Source: Glutamicibacter mishrai (GTDB lineage: Bacteria; Actinomycetota; Actinomycetes; Actinomycetales; Micrococcaceae). Taken from it: a stretch of 64,000 nt of DNA. Location: contig NZ_CP032549.1 of assembly GCF_012221945.1 (NCBI RefSeq), forward strand, positions 682,001-746,000, written 5' to 3'. Made by a program: the position numbers and the translations under genes. Shown one piece after another: positions 8,650 to 17,555 of this stretch. How positions within the stretch are numbered: position 1 is the stretch's first letter; the number at the start of each line of letters is the position of its first letter. The notes beneath the pieces were generated by a model. It was not told where the DNA came from and made no database searches. It saw only the letters and a program-made list of their open reading frames with translations.

Positions 8650-10572
8650 TTAGTAGTCGCGACGTCCACCGCTGCGACCCGAATCGCTGAAGCGATCCTT
8701 GCCACCGCGACCACCGAAGCGCTTCTCGCCGCCACCACGGCGGTCGTTGAAGCCACCGCCACGACCACCGCGGAATCCACCACGGTCCCCGCCGCGTCCA
8801 CCGCGGAATCCACCACGGTCGCCTTCGTCATCGCCACGTGGCTTACGACCGGAGTCAAGCTCCATGCTGATCAGCTCGCCGCCGATGCGGGTCTTGGACA
8901 GTGCACGCCACTGGTCCTTGCTCAGCTCTGCTGGCAACTCAACCAAGGTGTGGTCCGAACGGATTTCAATGCCGCCGATTTCCGAGGAGTTGAAGCCGCC
9001 TTCGTTAGCCAAAGCGCCAACGATCGAGCCTGGCTGCACGCGGTTGCGGCGGCCGATGGCCAGACGGTACATGGCGTTGCCTGCAGCAGCAGTCTTGCGG
9101 GCACGAGGACCGCGATCTCCACGGTCGCCGCGGTCTCCGCGCTCTGGGCGGTCGCGATCCATGCGGGCCTTCTTCGAAGGGGAAACCACTGGTTCGGTCA
9201 TCAGCAATGGACGGCCACCCTGAGCCATCAGAGCCAAAGCAGCTGCGATTTCCAGCTGATCCAGGTCTTCGTGGTCAGCGGCGAACTTCTCGACGATTTC
9301 ACGGAAGGTGGTCAGGTCCTGGCCGCTGATGGTCTGATCGATGCGATCGGTGAACTTCTGGATACGGCGGTTGTTGACCGAATCCAGCGAAGGCAGCTGC
9401 ATCTGGGTCACCGGCTGGCGGGTAGCCTTTTCGATGGCACGCAGCAGGTACTTTTCGCGTGGGGTCATGAACAGGATCGCGTCACCCGAGCGGCCTGCAC
9501 GACCGGTACGTCCGATGCGGTGCACGTAGGACTCGGTGTCATGCGGGATGTCGAAGTTGATGACGTGGCTGATGCGCTCCACGTCCAAGCCACGAGCTGC
9601 CACGTCGGTTGCGACCAGGATGTCGATCTTGCCCGAGCGCAGGTTCTCGACGGTGCGTTCACGCTGCTGCTGCGGGATGTCGCCATTGATGGCTGCAGCG
9701 GTGAAGCCACGGGCCTTCAGCTTGTCAGCCAGGTCTTCGGTAGCCATCTTGGTGCGTACGAAGGTGATGACGCCGTCGAATTCCTCGGATTCGAGGATGC
9801 GGGTCATGGCGTCCAGCTTGTGGGCACCCATAACCTGCAGGTAGCGCTGGGTGATGTTGGTGCCGGTGGACTGCTTGGACTTGACGGCAACTTCCTGCGG
9901 GTCGCGCAGGTATTCCGAAGCGATGCGGCGGATGGTGCGTGGCATGGTGGCCGAGAACAGGGCAACCTGCTTCTCTGCTGGGGTTGCTTCCAAGATCTTG
10001 TCGACCTCTTCGGCGAAGCCCATGCGCAACATTTCGTCAGCCTCATCCAGTACAACGTACTGAAGGTTGGACAGGTCCAGGGAACCCTTGTTGATGTGGT
10101 CGATTACGCGACCTGGGGTACCAACGACAACCTGGGCACCGCGGCGCAGGCCGTTGAGCTGTGGGCCGTATGGCGAGCCACCGTACACTGGCAAGACGGT
10201 GAAGTCAGGCAGGTACTTGGCGTAGGAAGTGAAAGCCTCAGCAACCTGAAGAGCCAGCTCGCGGGTTGGAGCCAGAACCAGGATCTGTGGGGTGCGGGCT
10301 GGACCATTGGTGTCAGCCAGCTCTGCCATGCGGGACAGGGCAGGAAGCGCGAAGGCGGCGGTCTTACCGGTACCGGTCTGAGCCAGGCCGACAACGTCGC
10401 GGCCTTCGAGAAGCATTGGAATGGTGGCGGCCTGAATTGGCGATGGCTTTTCATAGCCCAGGTCAGCCAGTGCTGCAAGCACGCGGGCGTCCAGACCAAG
10501 TTCGGAGAAAAGAACCGTTGGTTCTTCTGGGGTCTGGTTGTCGTCGGTGTTTACGGGCATGTCAGAAGACAC
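8650..10572 (-). CDS. deaD: DEAD-box RNA helicase (DeaD/CsdA-like)
   Basis: ATP-dependent RNA helicase of 640 aa. Q-motif region (YEKPSPIQAATIP), motif I AQTGTGKT, PTRELA, TPGR, DEAD (VLDEADEMLRMGF), SAT, ARGLD and HRIGRTGR occur in order. A DbpA-type RNA-binding domain follows (around NAMYRLAIGRRNRVQPGSI to TLVELPAELSKDQW), and the last 70 residues are a Gly/Arg/Phe-rich RGG tail. This is the actinobacterial DeaD/CsdA architecture involved in ribosome assembly and cold adaptation. A 5' region of about 230 bases separates it from the divergent gene, long enough for a structured leader; I could not identify a motif in it. Several Met codons near the N-terminus (MSSDM) leave the exact start open. 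Confidence 0.95.
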   Translation of the reverse strand: MSSDMPVNTDDNQTPEEPTVLFSELGLDARVLAALADLGYEKPSPIQAATIPMLLEGRDVVGLAQTGTGKTAAFALPALSRMAELADTNGPARTPQILVLAPTRELALQVAEAFTSYAKYLPDFTVLPVYGGSPYGPQLNGLRRGAQVVVGTPGRVIDHINKGSLDLSNLQYVVLDEADEMLRMGFAEEVDKILEATPAEKQVALFSATMPRTIRRIASEYLRDPQEVAVKSKQSTGTNITQRYLQVMGAHKLDAMTRILESEEFDGVITFVRTKMATEDLADKLKARGFTAAAINGDIPQQQRERTVENLRSGKIDILVATDVAARGLDVERISHVINFDIPHDTESYVHRIGRTGRAGRSGDAILFMTPREKYLLRAIEKATRQPVTQMQLPSLDSVNNRRIQKFTDRIDQTISGQDLTTFREIVEKFAADHEDLDQLEIAAALALMAQGGRPLLMTEPVVSPSKKARMDRDRPERGDRGDRGDRGPRARKTAAAGNAMYRLAIGRRNRVQPGSIVGALANEGGFNSSEIGGIEIRSDHTLVELPAELSKDQWRALSKTRIGGELISMELDSGRKPRGDDEGDRGGFRGGRGGDRGGFRGGRGGGFNDRRGGGEKRFGGRGGKDRFSDSGRSGGRRDY

Positions 10573-10866
10573 GAAGAATTACCTCATTCGTTGGGGATGG
10601 GCCTTGGCCGTCCCCAAAGAAACGACGTATAGGCTGCACAGTCAGATACAAGTCACGCTCACCAAGCGCTCCCCTATGACATAAAGACCCGCACACACTT
10701 TGCGGAAAATACAACACGAGAAGGCTCCGGCCTCAAAAATTGGGCTGGATGCGAAGGAAAAACCTGATGTTCGCGAACACTTAACACTAACGTGTAACAC
10801 CTCTAATTGTCAGTGCTCAGCCCGTGTGAGATCGGGCACCGCGACAAAGCACGTAGTGTTGTAGGT
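10573..10866. other. Divergent intergenic region upstream of deaD
   Basis: About 290 bases hold the leader and promoter of the helicase gene and the promoter of the membrane-protein gene. A plus-strand TTG frame starts at 10807 but lacks a ribosome site. I see no tRNA, riboswitch motif or repeat here. Confidence 0.5.
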
Positions 10867-11283
10867 GTGAAAAAACCTCTCTTGCCGCGACGCCCAGACG
10901 AGCCAGTTCCCGGGGGCCTGCAGATTGCCCAGTTCCTTTGGCTCCTAGCCGGAGTGCTGTTTCTCGGCTTTGGAGGCTTCCTGATTTATGAACACATCGA
11001 CGATGCATCGCTGAACTTCGGAGCCGTTGCCTTGGCCCTGTTTTTTGCCGCCGCTGGCTGCGCTTGCGGGGTGCTCGGCTACCGGCTGTTCATGGGCCAG
11101 CGCTCAGCGCGCGCCAATCTGACCTGGCTGGGCGTGATCACCGCCGTGCCGTTGCTGATGCGCTTCGGACGCTATTCCCTGCTGGCGGCGATTGTCATGT
11201 TCTGCGTGGCCCTGATGTGGATCCCCAGCAGCAACCGCTACTTCAAGATCGTCTCGCCCAAGCCGGCCAAGAGAAAACGCTAG
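10867..11283 (+). CDS. Small integral membrane protein, unknown function
   Basis: About 138 aa with four predicted membrane segments: FLWLLAGVLFLGFGGFLIY, FGAVALALFFAAAGCACGVLGY, LTWLGVITAVPLLM and LLAAIVMFCVALMWI. It ends in a Lys/Arg-rich tail (PAKRKR). The start is uncertain: I take the GTG of VKKPLLPRRPD because the 20 residues encoded upstream look non-protein-like, but a TTG at 10807 and a GTG at 10813 are in frame. I do not recognise the family; similar small four-helix proteins are common in Micrococcaceae. A strong bidirectional terminator follows. Confidence 0.7.
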   Translation: MKKPLLPRRPDEPVPGGLQIAQFLWLLAGVLFLGFGGFLIYEHIDDASLNFGAVALALFFAAAGCACGVLGYRLFMGQRSARANLTWLGVITAVPLLMRFGRYSLLAAIVMFCVALMWIPSSNRYFKIVSPKPAKRKR

Positions 11284-11310
11284 CTCGACGCGATGATGTG
11301 AAAACTTAAA

Positions 11311-11356
11311 GGATGCGGGGAGCGGTTCAGTGATGAACTGCTCCCCGCATCCTTTT
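11311..11356. terminator. Bidirectional terminator
   Basis: GGATGCGGGGAGC and GCTCCCCGCATCC form a 13-bp stem extended inward by GTTCA/TGAAC, with TTTT on the plus side and TTTAAG on the minus side. It separates the convergent membrane-protein and metB genes. Confidence 0.93.
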
Positions 11357-11363
11357 GTGCCGT

Positions 11364-12521
11364 TTAGAGGTTGGTGAAGGCCTTATCGAGGTCCTCGATC
11401 AGATCCGCCGGATCTTCGATGCCCACCGAAAGGCGCAGCAGGTTCACCGGCACGGCCAGCTCGGTGCCTTTCACCGAAGCGTGGGTCATTTCCGATGGGT
11501 AGTTCATCAATGATTCGATGCCGCCCAAGGACTCAGCCAAGGTGAACAGCTTGGTGCTTTCGGCAATCTTGCGGGCTGCGGATTCCCCGCCCTTGAACTG
11601 GACCGAGACCATTCCGCCGAAGCCGCTCATCTGCTTCTTGGCGATCTCGTGGCCCGGGTGGTCTTCGAAGCCCGGGTACAGCACGCGCTCGACCTCACTG
11701 CGCTCGCGCAGCCACTGGGCGACCTGAGCCGCGTTCTCCGAGTGGGCACGCATGCGCACGCCCAGGGTCTTCAGGCCACGGGTGGTCAAGAAGGCATCCA
11801 TGGGGCCGGACACGGCGCCGACGGCAAACTGGATGAAGCCGATCTTTTCCGCCAAGGCAGTATCCTTGACGATCACAGCGCCGCCAACCACATCGGAGTG
11901 GCCGCCGATGTACTTGGTGGTGGAATGCACCACGATGTCAGCGCCCAAGGTCAGCGGCTGCTGCAGGAATGGGCTGGCGAAGGTGTTATCCACGACCAGC
12001 AAGGCACCAGCGGCGTGGGCGATGTCGGCGACCTTGGCAATATCGGTGATGGTCATCATCGGGTTGGATGGGGTTTCCACCCACACCAGCTTGGCCTTGT
12101 TCTTCTCGATGGCTGCAGCCAATGCGGCTTCATCAGCCATGTTCACTGGCGTATTGCCGATGCCCCAGTCGCCCAGGACACGGTCGATCAAGCGGAAGGT
12201 TCCACCGTAGGCGTCGTTTCCGAGAACAATGTGATCCCCTGGGCGCAGGATGGCGCGGATCAGGGAGTCTTCGGCGGCAAGTCCCGAACCGAAGGAGAAG
12301 GCATGGGTGCCGAATTCGGCGCCGGCCAGCTGGGCCTGCAAGGCATCGCGGGTCGGGTTGCCGCCGCGGCCGTATTCGTAGCCGCTGCGCAGGTTGCCGA
12401 TGCCGTCCTGCGCATAGGTCGAGGAGAAGTGCAATGGCGGCACCACGGCGCCGGTGCGTGGCTCGAATTCCTGTCCTGCATGGACGAAGCGAGTGTTGGA
12501 GCCTTGGGTATTTTCGGTCAT
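11364..12521 (-). CDS. metB: Cystathionine gamma-synthase/lyase family (MetB)
   Basis: PLP enzyme of the Cys/Met metabolism family, 385 aa. The PLP lysine lies in HSTTKYIGGHSDVVGG (Lys203); YEYGRGGNPTRDALQ and FSFGSGLAAEDSLI are family-typical cofactor and substrate segments. It may join O-acylhomoserine and cysteine to cystathionine, or cleave cystathionine to cysteine; actinobacterial members often do both. It follows the CBS gene by 25 bases in the same operon, and that pairing favours a role in homocysteine-to-cysteine transsulfuration. AAAGGA lies nine bases before the ATG. Confidence 0.92.
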   Translation of the reverse strand: MTENTQGSNTRFVHAGQEFEPRTGAVVPPLHFSSTYAQDGIGNLRSGYEYGRGGNPTRDALQAQLAGAEFGTHAFSFGSGLAAEDSLIRAILRPGDHIVLGNDAYGGTFRLIDRVLGDWGIGNTPVNMADEAALAAAIEKNKAKLVWVETPSNPMMTITDIAKVADIAHAAGALLVVDNTFASPFLQQPLTLGADIVVHSTTKYIGGHSDVVGGAVIVKDTALAEKIGFIQFAVGAVSGPMDAFLTTRGLKTLGVRMRAHSENAAQVAQWLRERSEVERVLYPGFEDHPGHEIAKKQMSGFGGMVSVQFKGGESAARKIAESTKLFTLAESLGGIESLMNYPSEMTHASVKGTELAVPVNLLRLSVGIEDPADLIEDLDKAFTNL

Positions 12522-12546
12522 CGATATCAGTCCTTTAGTGAATTCT

Positions 12547-13911
12547 TTAGCGAGTCGAGTAAGCCAGCAGGTCTGCTGCGGTGGCGGCGGCGATCACTTC
12601 GCCGGCTTTGGTGATCAGCACGGCCGGGTGGGACTTGAGCAGTTCCTGGGCGTTATCCAAGGTGTCTGCCACGCCGATCAGCGGCAGGGGCAGGCTTCCC
12701 AGTTCCTTGATGGTGCTCGTTGCCTCGGCCCCGGAGAGCAGGGCATCGGTCAATGTGCTGGCGCCGATGACACCGCGCACCTCGCCGATGCGAGCTGGAA
12801 GAGCCGCAGCGGAAACGACGAGCGCGTCGGCGCCCTGTTCACGCAGTGCCTTGGCTGCTTCATGCAGCGTGGCGTCTTCGCTAATCGTCTCGGGGCCCTG
12901 TTTGGACAGCGCGGAGCCAATGAAGTCCAGTGCGGAGTATTCGTCGGTGGTGAAGCCCTGCTGCATCATCCAGTCGTCGTTGAAGATCTTGGCAAGGTAG
13001 CCGCGTCCGCCATCGGGTGCAATGACCACGACAACGTCATCTTCACCCAGATTGCGGGCGGCACGCAGTGCGGCCACCACGGCCATGCCCGAGGACCCGC
13101 CCAGTAGCAGGCCTTCCTCGTTGGCCAGTCGGCGGGTCATCGCAAAAGCTTCGGCGTCAGTGACGGCTTCGACTTCGTCGGGCACCGATGGGTCGTAGTT
13201 GCCCGGCCACATGTCTTCTCCGACGCCCTCGACAAAGTAGGGGCGTCCGGTGCCGCCGGAGTAAACCGAGCCATCCGGGTCGGCGGCGATGATCTTGACC
13301 GGTCCCGAAGCGCGGTCCGCGGAAATCTGCTTGAGGTAGCGCCCTGTGCCGGTGATGGTGCCGCCGGTGCCAGCGCTGATCACCGCATGGGTGACCTTGC
13401 CATCGGTGTCGTTCCAGATTTCTGGGCCGGTGGTTTCGAAGTGGCTGTCCGGGGCGCCTGGGTTGGAGAACTGGTCCGGCTTGTAAGCGCCATCGATTTC
13501 AGTGACCAGGCGGTCGGAGACTCCGTAGTAGGATTCTGGCGAATCCGGTGCGACAGCGGTAGGGGTCACGACGACCTTGGCACCGTAGGCGCGCAGCACG
13601 TCGCGCTTTTCTTCGCCGACCTTATCCGGGGTAACGAAGATCGTCTTGTATCCCTTGAGCTGACCGACCATGGCCAAGCCGACACCGGTGTTGCCACTGG
13701 TTGGCTCCACGATGGTTCCGCCTGGCTTGAGCTGGCCGCGCTCTTCAGCGCGCTCAACCATCTTCAACGCAATACGGTCCTTGATGGATCCGCCTGGGTT
13801 CAAGTATTCGAGTTTGACCAGTACCGTGGCTTTGATGCCGTCGGTCACGTGGTTGAGCTTCACCAGCGGGGTATTGCCGATCAGATCTAAAACTGTGGAC
13901 GCATACTTCAT
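12547..13911 (-). CDS. Cystathionine beta-synthase
   Basis: PLP beta-family enzyme of 454 aa condensing serine and homocysteine to cystathionine. Catalytic core: GNTPLV, PLP lysine in GGSIKDR (Lys44), TSGNTGVGLA and GTGGTITGTGRYLK. The C-terminal 130 residues form a CBS-domain (Bateman) pair, starting near PETISEDATLHEAAKALREQ. I start at MKYASTVLD; the frame is open for a further 113 codons, but that stretch runs antisense into the glycosylase gene and is not protein-like. No strong ribosome site is visible. It forms an operon with metB. A cysteine-synthase activity cannot be excluded without assay. Confidence 0.92.
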   Translation of the reverse strand: MKYASTVLDLIGNTPLVKLNHVTDGIKATVLVKLEYLNPGGSIKDRIALKMVERAEERGQLKPGGTIVEPTSGNTGVGLAMVGQLKGYKTIFVTPDKVGEEKRDVLRAYGAKVVVTPTAVAPDSPESYYGVSDRLVTEIDGAYKPDQFSNPGAPDSHFETTGPEIWNDTDGKVTHAVISAGTGGTITGTGRYLKQISADRASGPVKIIAADPDGSVYSGGTGRPYFVEGVGEDMWPGNYDPSVPDEVEAVTDAEAFAMTRRLANEEGLLLGGSSGMAVVAALRAARNLGEDDVVVVIAPDGGRGYLAKIFNDDWMMQQGFTTDEYSALDFIGSALSKQGPETISEDATLHEAAKALREQGADALVVSAAALPARIGEVRGVIGASTLTDALLSGAEATSTIKELGSLPLPLIGVADTLDNAQELLKSHPAVLITKAGEVIAAATAADLLAYSTR

Positions 13912-14037
13912 GTCAAGAACTTTACCGGCGCTCGTCATACATGTCGTTCCGGAACGTAGCGAAACGTCATGCAGTGGACGTGATCTTTTCATCAGTGCTA
14001 AAGACTCCCGGTTGCCTTCCTGTCTGGACCAGACTAT

Positions 14038-15012
14038 ATGATGCGAAATATGCAGAAATCTTGGAGCGGCAGCTTCTCCCCCGGATCGCCAGTGTCGCTG
14101 GTCAAGTCCTTGGGAATCCTGCGTCGCGGCCAAGGCGATCCGACCATCAGGCTTTCGGAAACCGAGGCTTGGCTTGCTTTTGCCACGCCCGAGGGTCCGG
14201 CGACGTTGCACATCTCCAAGCCGCTGCGCCACGGACCTGCCGACTTCCAAACGTGGGGCTCCGGCGGCCCATGGGCGATAGAACGCGCGCCTCTGCTCTT
14301 GGGCGCCGACGACGACTGGAGCGATTTTGATGAGCAGGCTTGCTCAGGCGCGTTCCCGGAAATTGTTGTTCGAACCCGCGCCGAGCATCCAGATCTTGTC
14401 CTGCCTAAAACGGGCAGGATCTTTGAACATGCCATCGGCGCCATCCTGGAGCAACGGGTCACGGGCATTGAAGCGAACTATGCGTGGCGTTGGCTGGTCA
14501 GGAAGCTGGGCCATCCGGCGCCCGGGCCGGCTCCTGATGGACTGAGGATTTTCCCCTCCGCGCAGGAGCTTGCTCAACTGCAGCGTTGGGATTGGCAGGC
14601 CGCCCGGGTTGAAGGCAAGCGGGCGGAGACCATCAGGAAATTCGTCCAGGCATCCGGGGCCCTGAACTGGTGGGCCGATAAGCCTCTCAACGAGTCAAGG
14701 CCGACGGCGAAAGCGCCGGGAACCCTTGAAGCGGCCATGGGTTCTGTGCATGGGATCGGTCCGTGGACCATCGCCGAAACACTGCAGCGCTCGCATGGCT
14801 CTGCCGACCACATTTCGGTCGGTGATTTCCATTTGGCTGATTTTGTCGGCCAGGTGCTCACCGGGCGCCGGATTACCGATCAGCAGATGCTTCAGCTCAT
14901 GGCGCCCTATGCCCCGCATCGGCAGCGGGTCGTCCGATTGCTGGGGCTTTCAGGACAGAAAAAACAAAGCTTCGGGCCCCGCTACGCTCCGCTGGATCAC
15001 CGGCAGAGGTAG
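14038..15012 (+). CDS. HhH-GPD DNA glycosylase (AlkA-like)
   Basis: 324-aa protein related to 3-methyladenine DNA glycosylase II. The helix-hairpin-helix and catalytic loop are near residues 235-275: VHGIGPWTIAETLQR followed by HISVGDFHLADFVG, with the catalytic Asp in VGDFH. The N-terminal 120 residues resemble the variable AlkA N-domain. It would excise alkylated bases in the cytoplasm. It has no operon partner; its 3' end contains the terminator of the convergent thioredoxin gene. The start is taken at the first ATG of MMRNMQKSW; the second or third Met is also possible. Confidence 0.85.
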   Translation: MMRNMQKSWSGSFSPGSPVSLVKSLGILRRGQGDPTIRLSETEAWLAFATPEGPATLHISKPLRHGPADFQTWGSGGPWAIERAPLLLGADDDWSDFDEQACSGAFPEIVVRTRAEHPDLVLPKTGRIFEHAIGAILEQRVTGIEANYAWRWLVRKLGHPAPGPAPDGLRIFPSAQELAQLQRWDWQAARVEGKRAETIRKFVQASGALNWWADKPLNESRPTAKAPGTLEAAMGSVHGIGPWTIAETLQRSHGSADHISVGDFHLADFVGQVLTGRRITDQQMLQLMAPYAPHRQRVVRLLGLSGQKKQSFGPRYAPLDHRQR

Positions 15013-15022
15013 GGCCCGAAGC
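14955..15022 (-). terminator. Thioredoxin terminator inside the glycosylase 3' end
   Basis: GCTTCGGGCCC (14969-14979) and GGGCCCGAAGC (15012-15022) pair across a loop that contains the glycosylase C-terminal codons and stop. On the minus strand the stem is followed by TTTGTTTTTT, so it functions for the thioredoxin transcript. Confidence 0.85.
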
Positions 15023-15034
15023 CCACAAGCTCTC

Positions 15035-15409
15035 TTAGGAGTTAGCCTGGGCGGCTTCCTCGGCGATCTGCTTGTGTACTTCACTCATATCAATACCCTT
15101 GACCGCGGTGACCAAGTCTTCAAGCTGCGGCTGGTTCAAGGCACCGGCCTGCGAGAAGACGAGAACCTGTTCGCGGAACGCCATGATGGTAGGAATCGAG
15201 GTCACGTTGGCTGCACGTGCCAGGCCCTGTTCGGCTTCGGTATCCACCTTGGCAAAAACAACATCGGTGAACTTGTCCGAAGTCTGATCATAAACCGGAG
15301 CAAACTGCTTGCACGGTCCACACCAATCAGCCCAGAAGTCCACGAGGACGATGTCGTTGTCTTCAATCAACTTCGCGAAGTCGTCTTCGCTCACATTTCT
15401 AGTTGCCAT
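15035..15409 (-). CDS. Thioredoxin
   Basis: 124-aa thioredoxin-fold protein with the WCGPC active site (Cys30, Cys33) in FWADWCGPCKQFAP and the cis-Pro segment SIPTIM. No signal peptide, so it is cytoplasmic. The C-terminus is about 15 residues longer than E. coli TrxA and ends in an Ala/Glu-rich helix (EVHKQIAEEAAQANS). It is monocistronic, about 135 bases from tRNA-Tyr on the same strand. Which physiological reductant it serves cannot be told. Confidence 0.94.
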   Translation of the reverse strand: MATRNVSEDDFAKLIEDNDIVLVDFWADWCGPCKQFAPVYDQTSDKFTDVVFAKVDTEAEQGLARAANVTSIPTIMAFREQVLVFSQAGALNQPQLEDLVTAVKGIDMSEVHKQIAEEAAQANS

Positions 15410-15508
15410 GCCTATACGGTAGCCGAATTTCAGATGAAATACGTAGAAAGGTGATCTTCATTGAGAGTGGGAATAGATCCGGATCACAATGAAACCTTAT
15501 CCGGAATG

Positions 15509-15540
15509 CAAAAAACTCCCGGATCAAGGATCCGGGAGTT
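15509..15540 (-). terminator. tRNA-Tyr terminator
   Basis: AACTCCCGGATC and GATCCGGGAGTT form a 12-bp stem with a 3-base loop, and the minus strand continues TTTTTT. Confidence 0.92.
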
Positions 15541-15545
15541 ATTTG

Positions 15546-15627
15546 TGGCAGATACTGGATTCGAACCAGTGAAGGCATAGCCAGCTGATTTACAGTCAGC
15601 CCCCTTTGGCCGCTCGGGTAATCTGCC
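15546..15627 (-). tRNA. tRNA-Tyr (GTA)
   Basis: An 82-base class II tRNA on the minus strand: GGCAGAT pairs with ATCTGCC, anticodon loop CTGTAAA gives GTA, the long variable arm GCTGGCTATGCC is present and the discriminator is A. A terminator follows directly. Confidence 0.96.
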
Positions 15628-15808
15628 GAGATTGCTCTTTCAAGAACATTTGTTCTTGTCGGAACGAGAAATAACTCTACAGGAGATTTTCGACGAAGTG
15701 AAATCGAGGGGGCTCTTTTCCCTGTAAGCCTGATCACAGCCCGATTTTAGGGCGCAAAACCGGTAGGCTATGTAGCGAATCAGACCCGTTACAGCTAGGA
15801 GTATTCAC

Positions 15809-16297
15809 ATGGCTAGTGATTCCACATTCGACGTCGTCAGCAAGGTTGATAGCCAGGAAGTCGCCAACGCGATGAACCAGGCCCAGAAGGAAATCTCCCA
15901 GCGCTACGACTTCAAGGGCGTCGGTGCTGAAGTAGATTTCAGCGGCGAGAAGATCCTGATGAAGGCTAATTCCGAAGAGCGCGTCAATGCGGTCCTCGAC
16001 GTTTTCCAGACCAAGCTGATCAAGCGCGGCATCTCGCTGAAGTCCTTGGATGCTGGCGAGCCTTTCGCTTCGGGCAAGGAATACCGTATCGAAGCAAGCA
16101 TCAAGGAAGGCATCGCTCAGGATGTCGCCAAGAAGATCAACAAGTTGATTCGCGATGAGGCCCCGAAGGGCGTCAAGTCGACCATCCAGGGCGACGAGCT
16201 GCGCGTTTCCTCCAAGTCCCGTGACGACCTGCAGGCCACCATGGCCCTGCTGCGTGACTTCGAAGAAGCAGACCTGCAGTTCGTGAACTTCCGCTAG
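15809..16297 (+). CDS. YajQ-family nucleotide-binding protein
   Basis: 162-aa member of the YajQ (DUF520) family, starting ASDSTFDVVSKVDSQEVANA and ending DLQFVNFR, both diagnostic. It has two RNP-like alpha/beta repeats. Homologues bind nucleotides, including cyclic-di-GMP in some proteobacteria, but the function in actinobacteria is not established. AGGAG precedes the ATG. It is monocistronic with a very strong stem-loop downstream. Confidence 0.95.
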   Translation: MASDSTFDVVSKVDSQEVANAMNQAQKEISQRYDFKGVGAEVDFSGEKILMKANSEERVNAVLDVFQTKLIKRGISLKSLDAGEPFASGKEYRIEASIKEGIAQDVAKKINKLIRDEAPKGVKSTIQGDELRVSSKSRDDLQATMALLRDFEEADLQFVNFR

Positions 16298-16328
16298 ACA
16301 TAGCATCGGCACCAAACGTGCCTATAGA

Positions 16329-16370
16329 AGAGTGGGGGCGGCTTCCTTATCAGGAAGCCGCCCCCACTCT
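16329..16370. terminator. Bidirectional terminator yajQ/htpX
   Basis: An 18-bp perfect stem, AGAGTGGGGGCGGCTTCC with its complement, and a 6-base loop sit between the convergent yajQ-like and htpX genes. Confidence 0.92.
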
Positions 16371-16419
16371 TGGTTTAATGACGTGCTATACCGGCGCAGG
16401 CATTCAAGTCCTGCGCCCC

Positions 16420-17298
16420 TTAGTACTGGCGTCCCCCTGCCATCGCTTCAAGACGGGCGATGCGCTGGTCCATCGGCGGGTGGGTGGAGAACATCTGCTT
16501 CAGTCGCGAACCGAAAGGGTTGGCGATCATCAGGTGCGAGCTGTTGACCAGCTTCTGGTCGCTGGAGGCCAGCGGCGCCTGGGAGATCCCGGATTCGAGC
16601 TTGCGCAGCGCGCTGGCCAAAGCCAACGGATCATTGGTCAGCTTGGCGCCATCTTCGTCGGCATCGTATTCGCGGGTGCGGCTCACGGCCATCTGGATGA
16701 TGGAGGCGGCCAGCGGAGCCAGCAAGGACAGGGCGATCAACGCGATCGGATTGACGTTGCGGTTCTCATTGCTGCCACCGCCACCGAAGAACATCAGGAA
16801 CTGGGCGATAGAGGTGATCACGCCGGCGATGGCCGCAGCCACCGAAGAGGTGAGGATGTCGCGGTTATAAACGTGCATCAGCTCGTGGCCCAGCACTCCG
16901 CGCAATTCGCGCTCGTCGAGAAGCTGCAAGATGCCCTCGGTGCAGCACACAGCCGCGTTCTGCGGGTTGCGTCCGGTAGCAAAGGCGTTGGGTGAAGAAG
17001 TAGGCGAGATGTACAGCCGCGGCATCGGCTGCTGGGCGTTCATCGACAGTTCGCGCACAATGCGGTACATCATCGGATTCTCGGCTTCGCTCACCGGGTA
17101 GGCATGCATGGAACGCAGCGCGAGCTTATCGCTGTTCCAATAGCCGTAGGCGGTGGTGCCCAGGCCGATCAGCGCGAAAACCCAAATGAACATCGACCGG
17201 CCGGTCCCGGCAGAAATGAGCGAACCGATAGCCAAGAGCAAGGCGAACATTCCGCCGAGCAGCAATGCTGTTTTCAGTCCGTTGTTATGTCCATGCAC
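16420..17298 (-). CDS. htpX: Membrane zinc metalloprotease HtpX
   Basis: M48B peptidase of 292 aa: two N-terminal membrane helices ([19 protein letters not shown] and [18 protein letters not shown]), the zinc motif HELMH at residues 138-142, a second hydrophobic pair, and the third zinc ligand in [12 protein letters not shown]. The active site faces the cytoplasm and degrades damaged membrane proteins. The length matches the family. It is monocistronic; the divergent rarD lies 257 bases away. Confidence 0.95.
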   Translation of the reverse strand: MHGHNNGLKTALLLGGMFALLLAIGSLISAGTGRSMFIWVFALIGLGTTAYGYWNSDKLALRSMHAYPVSEAENPMMYRIVRELSMNAQQPMPRLYISPTSSPNAFATGRNPQNAAVCCTEGILQLLDERELRGVLGHELMHVYNRDILTSSVAAAIAGVITSIAQFLMFFGGGGSNENRNVNPIALIALSLLAPLAASIIQMAVSRTREYDADEDGAKLTNDPLALASALRKLESGISQAPLASSDQKLVNSSHLMIANPFGSRLKQMFSTHPPMDQRIARLEAMAGGRQY

Positions 17299-17488
17299 CC
17301 TAACGCACTCCCCTAAATGACAAAGACCAAGATGGTGATTCCTAGTCTAGTCAACGTACGGAAGCCTGTGCTGGTTCCGGCTTTTGAACATCTGTTGAAG
17401 GGTGTGATGCATGGAACTCGATTGAGCGTGTAGATTACGCTCAGCGGGGAATAAAGCTGGCCCTGTGACGTTTAGCTTATTAGTTGCA

Positions 17489-17507
17489 AAGTGCAATTTT
17501 TGCACTT
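17489..17507. promoter_or_regulatory. Palindrome upstream of rarD
   Basis: AAGTGCAA-TTT-TTGCACTT is a perfect 8-bp inverted repeat, overlapped on its left by a second one (TTGCA-AAG-TGCAA, 17484-17496). It lies about 50 bases before the rarD start. It looks like an operator for an unidentified regulator. Confidence 0.45.
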
Positions 17508-17555
17508 GAGATCCGCCTAACTTGAATCACATTAGCTCGAAAGCGTACATCCTGA

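Noticed and set aside
8614..10632. 672-codon plus-strand frame opposite the DEAD-box helicase gene
   Set aside because: Composition is Ala/Gly/Val/Gln/Trp-rich without domains and it mirrors a clearly recognised helicase. It is a codon-bias shadow.
13912..14250. 113-codon upstream extension of the cystathionine beta-synthase frame
   Set aside because: It runs antisense to the DNA glycosylase gene and has no similarity to CBS N-termini.
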